Shown in pieces: positions 61,112 through 64,000 of a stretch of 64,000 nucleotides of DNA. The stretch is from Flavobacterium psychroterrae (GTDB taxonomy: Bacteria; Bacteroidota; Bacteroidia; Flavobacteriales; Flavobacteriaceae), in NCBI RefSeq assembly GCF_018380615.1, contig NZ_JAGYVZ010000013.1, forward strand, positions 1 through 64,000. The letters run 5' to 3'. Both the position numbers and the translations under genes were made by a program. The notes beneath the pieces were generated by a model that did no database searches, had not been told where the DNA came from, and worked only from the letters and a program-made list of their open reading frames with translations. The first letter of the stretch is position 1. Each line of letters begins with the position of its first letter.

Positions 61112-61411
61112 ACGATTAAAAAATAGAGTTTTTAGAGGTCAAATTTATATACTCTAAAGTTAAGCCAATATTGTGAAACTATAAACTTATTGTTTCTCAT
61201 TTTATAAACATACTATAACAAGATTCATTTTATTCATGAATTACTTAAACAATTACTACACATACATTGACTTTACAGCATTATGTATTATTGTGAGAAT
61301 TCCCTCAGTCACACTACTTTAACAAGATAAAACTTTATTTTAGGCACTTAAAACCAATGAAAAAGGCCATCTCAAATTAAGATAGCCTTATATAATTTAT
61401 ACGAAAAAACT
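61112..61411. other. Intergenic gap
   Basis: About 300 AT-rich bases between two minus-strand genes. They hold the promoter region of the nuclease gene (no clear -7 box) and the terminator of the SDR gene at 61361-61390. I see no reading frame or strong repeat. Confidence 0.6.
61361..61390 (-). terminator. Intrinsic terminator after the SDR gene
   Basis: On the minus strand AAGGCTATCT and AGATGGCCTT pair with one G-T, enclosing TAATTTG, followed by TTTTT. It lies about 20 bases beyond the SDR stop. Confidence 0.8.
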
Positions 61412-62164
61412 TTAAATTGCAGTATAACCACCATCGGCAATTATGTAACTTCCGGTGGTGAAAGAAGATTTTTCAGAACTTAGAAAAACTACTAATTCTG
61501 CAATTTCTTCAGAAGTTCCTAAACGGTTCATTGGTGCTTTTGCGGCAATGGCACTCATAGCATCATTGTTAAGATTGTCCTTTAATAAAGCAGTCTCAAT
61601 ATAACCGGGACCAACTGCATTACAACGAATATTTTTAAGTGCATATTCTGCAGCAATATTTTTAGTCAAGCCTACAACTCCGTGTTTTGATGCTGTATAT
61701 GCAGGACTTAATGGTGCAGCAACTTGACCGTGAATAGAGGCAATATTTACAATACTTCCTCCTCCGTTTTTTTCCATTTGTTCTAACTGGTAACGACAGG
61801 CATAAAAAACACCGCTTAAATTTAAGGCAATTACCTTATCCCATGCTTCCGGTTCATATTCTCCCGTAGGTTTTGCCGGACCTCCCATTCCTGCGTTGTT
61901 ACAGGAAATATCAAGTCGGCCATATTTAGAAACGGTAACTTCAACCATATGCTTATTGTCGCTTGCGCTAGATGAATCTCCTTTTACAAAAAAAGCTTCT
62001 CCACCATTATCCTTTATAATTTTTACAGTTGCTTCACCGTGATCAACGTTAATGTCTGAAAGTACTACTTTTGCTCCTTCGCGAGCGTAAGCTTCTGCAA
62101 CTGCACGTCCAATTCCTGAACCTCCACCTGATACAAAAGCCACCTTGTTTTCTAAAAGTGCCAT
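61412..62164 (-). CDS. Short-chain dehydrogenase, glucose 1-dehydrogenase-like
   Basis: A 250-residue classical SDR with all key parts: the cofactor loop VSGGGSGIGRAV, Asp in VVLSDIN favouring NAD(H), NNAG, catalytic Ser in IVNIASIHG, Tyr-x-x-x-Lys in YTASKHG, and the C-terminal GSYIIADGGYTAI. The fold covers many alcohol and sugar dehydrogenases, so the substrate is not assigned. It is transcribed alone, followed by its own terminator. Unlike the SDR at 45286, its catalytic tetrad is intact. Confidence 0.92.
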   Translation of the reverse strand: MALLENKVAFVSGGGSGIGRAVAEAYAREGAKVVLSDINVDHGEATVKIIKDNGGEAFFVKGDSSSASDNKHMVEVTVSKYGRLDISCNNAGMGGPAKPTGEYEPEAWDKVIALNLSGVFYACRYQLEQMEKNGGGSIVNIASIHGQVAAPLSPAYTASKHGVVGLTKNIAAEYALKNIRCNAVGPGYIETALLKDNLNNDAMSAIAAKAPMNRLGTSEEIAELVVFLSSEKSSFTTGSYIIADGGYTAI

Positions 62165-62325
62165 TTTAATATATTTTAAATTTATACTACAATTTACGAA
62201 GATCTTGACGGGCAGCCTCTATGAAAACAGAGTTTAGAATAACATTAACGCAGTTTGCCAATCAAATGTTATTTTAGAAGAAAAGCCCTTACACCAGCTA
62301 AAAATTCATTATTTTAAGAGAAGCA

Positions 62326-62697
62326 TTATTCTTCATCTAATTTCATATTTCCGCGATCTTTATGACTTTCAGGATTTGAATTAGGATAACGGTCTGGTGT
62401 TACATCTGAGTTTCTGTCTTTGTTCTCGACGGTTTTTTGCGCTTCTTCTTCTGTAGCAACTCCGCGGTTCCCGGTTTCCTTAGTATTTCCTGAGTTATCC
62501 GGAACTTTTTTTATTTCTTCGTTTTCATTTCTCGCTCTGTCTACAACTTCTTTATTGCCATCCTGATCTGTTACAACTTCTTTTTTCATCTCTGATTTAT
62601 GAGATTCTTTATCGTGAGAAATATTTTTCCCTTTAGATTCGTCTATATCTTTTTGTACTCCATTTATCTTTTTTGATCCTAAATTATTAGTTTCCAT
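62326..62697 (-). CDS. Hydrophilic, highly charged small protein
   Basis: A 123-residue protein starting METNNLGSKKINGVQKDIDES and ending DRGNMKLDEE. It is rich in Lys, Glu, Asp and Asn, with no hydrophobic segment, and is probably disordered, reminiscent of stress or desiccation-type hydrophilins. The longer frame to 62856 would cross the promoter of the divergent pseudouridine synthase gene and adds implausible hydrophobic sequence, so I use the ATG at 62697. Function is unknown. Confidence 0.7.
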   Translation of the reverse strand: METNNLGSKKINGVQKDIDESKGKNISHDKESHKSEMKKEVVTDQDGNKEVVDRARNENEEIKKVPDNSGNTKETGNRGVATEEEAQKTVENKDRNSDVTPDRYPNSNPESHKDRGNMKLDEE

Positions 62698-62814
62698 AAT
62701 TTTATATTTTAGCGTTAGTATTATAATATTACGAATTCTCACGCTAAAAATTAAGTGCTTTAACATTGCTTTTGGTTTATTTGTCCAATATTTTAATTCC
62801 TTATCAAACAAAAC

Positions 62815-62822
62815 TATCTTTG
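62815..62822 (+). promoter_or_regulatory. Putative -7 box of the pseudouridine synthase gene
   Basis: TATCTTTG fits TAnnTTTG and ends 17 bases before the ATG at 62840. Confidence 0.5.
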
Positions 62823-62839
62823 CCCCAAAAAAAGCAAAC

Positions 62840-63421
62840 ATGCATAGACACTTCATTCTTTTTAAACCTTATGGCTATTTAAGCCAATTTATCTATGAAT
62901 TAAAAAGAAAGAAAAAGCTTTTAGGTGAATTACACGATTTTCCCGACGGAACAATGGCAATTGGCAGACTTGACGAGGATTCTGAAGGATTGCTTTTATT
63001 GACTACGGACGGAAAAGTAAGCGAACAAATAAGAAGCAAAAAAGTCGATAAAGAATATTATGTTCAGGTTGACGGAATTATAACTCCCGAAGCTATTGAA
63101 GAATTACAAAATGGTGTTGAAATAGGTTTTGATGGCGGAAAATACAAAACCAAACCTTGCTCTGCTTTTATTGTTACCGAAATTCCCGATTTTGGACCAA
63201 GAGCAAAAAAAATAAGAGATGAACGCCACGGGCCAACTTCATGGGCATCAATAACGGTAAATGAAGGGAAGTTTCGTCAGGTTCGAAAAATGACCGCTGC
63301 GGTTGGTTTTCCCACATTGCGATTAGTTCGGGTTCGTATAGGAAATGTATATTTGCAAAACCTGAAAGCCGGAGAAGTTATAGAAGTTCCGGATTTTAAA
63401 TTAGAAAATGAAACTAATTAG
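62840..63421 (+). CDS. RsuA/RluE-type pseudouridine synthase
   Basis: A 193-residue pseudouridine synthase. The catalytic Asp is in AIGRLDEDSEGLLLLTTDG, preceded by LFKPYGYLSQF. KVDKEYYVQVDG and VTVNEGKFRQVRKM-like sequence (here SITVNEGKFRQVRKM) complete the fold, and VRIGNVYL follows. It has no N-terminal S4 domain, which fits RluE (23S rRNA U2457 in E. coli) better than RsuA. Substrate position in this organism is inferred. It is 77 bases upstream of trmL, with AT repeat sequence between. Confidence 0.92.
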   Translation: MHRHFILFKPYGYLSQFIYELKRKKKLLGELHDFPDGTMAIGRLDEDSEGLLLLTTDGKVSEQIRSKKVDKEYYVQVDGIITPEAIEELQNGVEIGFDGGKYKTKPCSAFIVTEIPDFGPRAKKIRDERHGPTSWASITVNEGKFRQVRKMTAAVGFPTLRLVRVRIGNVYLQNLKAGEVIEVPDFKLENETN

Positions 63422-63498
63422 AAAATGTGTCAATTTGAAAATTAGATAATTCTCAAATTTACGATCAAACAATTTAACAATTAACCAAATAAACGATA
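63415..63498. repeat. Dispersed AT-rich repeat between rRNA and tRNA modification genes
   Basis: AATTAGAAAATG with TGAAAATTAGATAATT, then AACAATTTAACAATTAACC and AATAAACGATAA, repeat strings found near 15,290-15,345, 16,540 and 18,050. No coding content. Confidence 0.5.
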
Positions 63499-63954
63499 AT
63501 GCTAAACGTTGTTCTTGTAGAACCTGAAATCCCAAACAATACCGGAAATATTGGTCGGTTATGTGTAGGTACAGAAAGTAGATTACACCTAATTCATCCG
63601 TTTGGGTTTGTGATTAATGATAAAAACCTAAAACGTTCCGGTTTGGATTATTGGGTACATCTTGACGTTACCGAATATCAAAACATCGAAGAATGGATCA
63701 GTCAGATTCCGGATCAATCCCGTGTTTTTTTAATGAGTTCCCATGCCGAAAAATCATATCTTGAAACTGATTTTCAGGATGGAGACTGGTTGGTTTTCGG
63801 GAAGGAAAGTGTTGGCTTGAGCCAGGAAGTTTTAGCACGTTTCGAAAATCATTTAACGATTCCAATGTCGAAATTAATCAGAAGCTTTAATATTGCGAAT
63901 TCTGTGGCTTTTGTGGTTGGAGAAGCAAAACGTCAGATTGGTTTAAAAGTTTAA
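63499..63954 (+). CDS. trmL: tRNA (cytidine/uridine-34-2'-O)-methyltransferase TrmL
   Basis: A 151-residue SPOUT methyltransferase of normal TrmL length. It starts NVVLVEPEIPNNTGNIGRLC, then RLHLIHPFGF, KNLKRSGLDYW, WLVFGKESVGL and the knot segment IPMSKLIRSFNIANSVAFVVGEA (read in parts). TrmL methylates the ribose of the wobble base in leucine tRNAs using S-adenosylmethionine. The stop lies 46 bases before the right edge, so the gene is complete. Confidence 0.95.
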   Translation: MLNVVLVEPEIPNNTGNIGRLCVGTESRLHLIHPFGFVINDKNLKRSGLDYWVHLDVTEYQNIEEWISQIPDQSRVFLMSSHAEKSYLETDFQDGDWLVFGKESVGLSQEVLARFENHLTIPMSKLIRSFNIANSVAFVVGEAKRQIGLKV

Positions 63955-63973
63955 TCGTTTATTTGTTTTTATT

Positions 63974-64000
63974 AATAGCTCCAGAGGAGCGTTATATTTA
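63974..64000. repeat. REP-like mini-palindrome at the right edge
   Basis: GCTCCAGAGGAGC is a short palindrome followed by GTTATATTTA, the same layout as GCTCCAGCGGAGC next to GACATATAA at 43,557. The element continues outside the window. Confidence 0.5.

Noticed and set aside
62698..62856. N-terminal extension of the charged protein at 62326
   Set aside because: It would overlap the promoter and start of the divergent pseudouridine synthase gene and is unlike the hydrophilic rest.

Overview
The window looks like a stretch of chromosome from a Flavobacterium-type member of the Bacteroidota. The evidence is low GC content, repeated TAnnTTTG-type -7 promoter boxes, almost no Shine-Dalgarno sites, two secreted proteins with type IX secretion (T9SS) C-terminal sorting domains, a two-gene transketolase, and housekeeping genes typical of that group (dnaB, accA, tgt, aroK, trmL). 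There is no sign of a prophage, plasmid or CRISPR array.

Layout. At 1-5,000 the 3' end of an IS982-like transposase has cut into the first of three tandem TPR sensor histidine kinase genes, which are followed by their response regulator. At 5,000-7,850 lie a small membrane protein, a secreted nuclease, an exported protein of the family often called asparagine synthetase B, and a 41-residue membrane peptide. A leftward NarL-type two-component operon (7,846-10,431) is linked to a membrane protein and a small protein with a PCPP tail. From 10,568 to 16,478 run dnaB, accA, an EamA transporter, an LptF/G permease and tgt. At 17,190-23,721 are a YdjC-like deacetylase, an acidic protein, transketolase N and C subunits, an FKBP-like lipoprotein, an S4 RNA-binding protein, a phosphoribosyltransferase and aroK. 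A tRNA block (three Lys-TTT, one Leu-GAG, one deformed tRNA-Leu-like copy) lies at 23,849-24,491 and appears to derive from a duplication. An outer membrane beta-barrel protein and a large M4 metalloprotease follow; the protease gene seems to be split by a frameshift at 29,446. Next come a membrane-bound TPR regulator, a lipoprotein, a membrane protein, a TPR protein and a Kir-type potassium channel.

From 37,394 to about 49,750 is what looks like a light-response and carotenoid region: a CarH/LitR-like B12-binding MerR regulator, crtI, crtB, crtZ, an SRPBCC protein and a photolyase on the plus strand, then two NAD(P)-binding proteins, an ABC1/UbiB-like kinase and a TetR-fold protein on the minus strand, and two further genes. 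The logic inferred from the families is that light inactivates the B12 repressor, which switches on carotenoid pigments and DNA photorepair. The right end has a thioesterase, rmuC, an ECF sigma factor translationally coupled to an unusual TM/repeat/beta-barrel protein, a MepB-family protein, a 1140-residue secreted nuclease, an SDR, a pseudouridine synthase and trmL.

Between genes the window is rich in dispersed palindromic DNA. The most interesting is a family of roughly 85-110 nt hairpin elements (five members, near 16.7, 35.5, 41.3, 43.8 and 46.2 kb). They share flanks, have different but self-complementary apical stems, and show paired base changes that suggest selection on structure. I could not run any search, so family names rest on motif recognition and novelty is not established.
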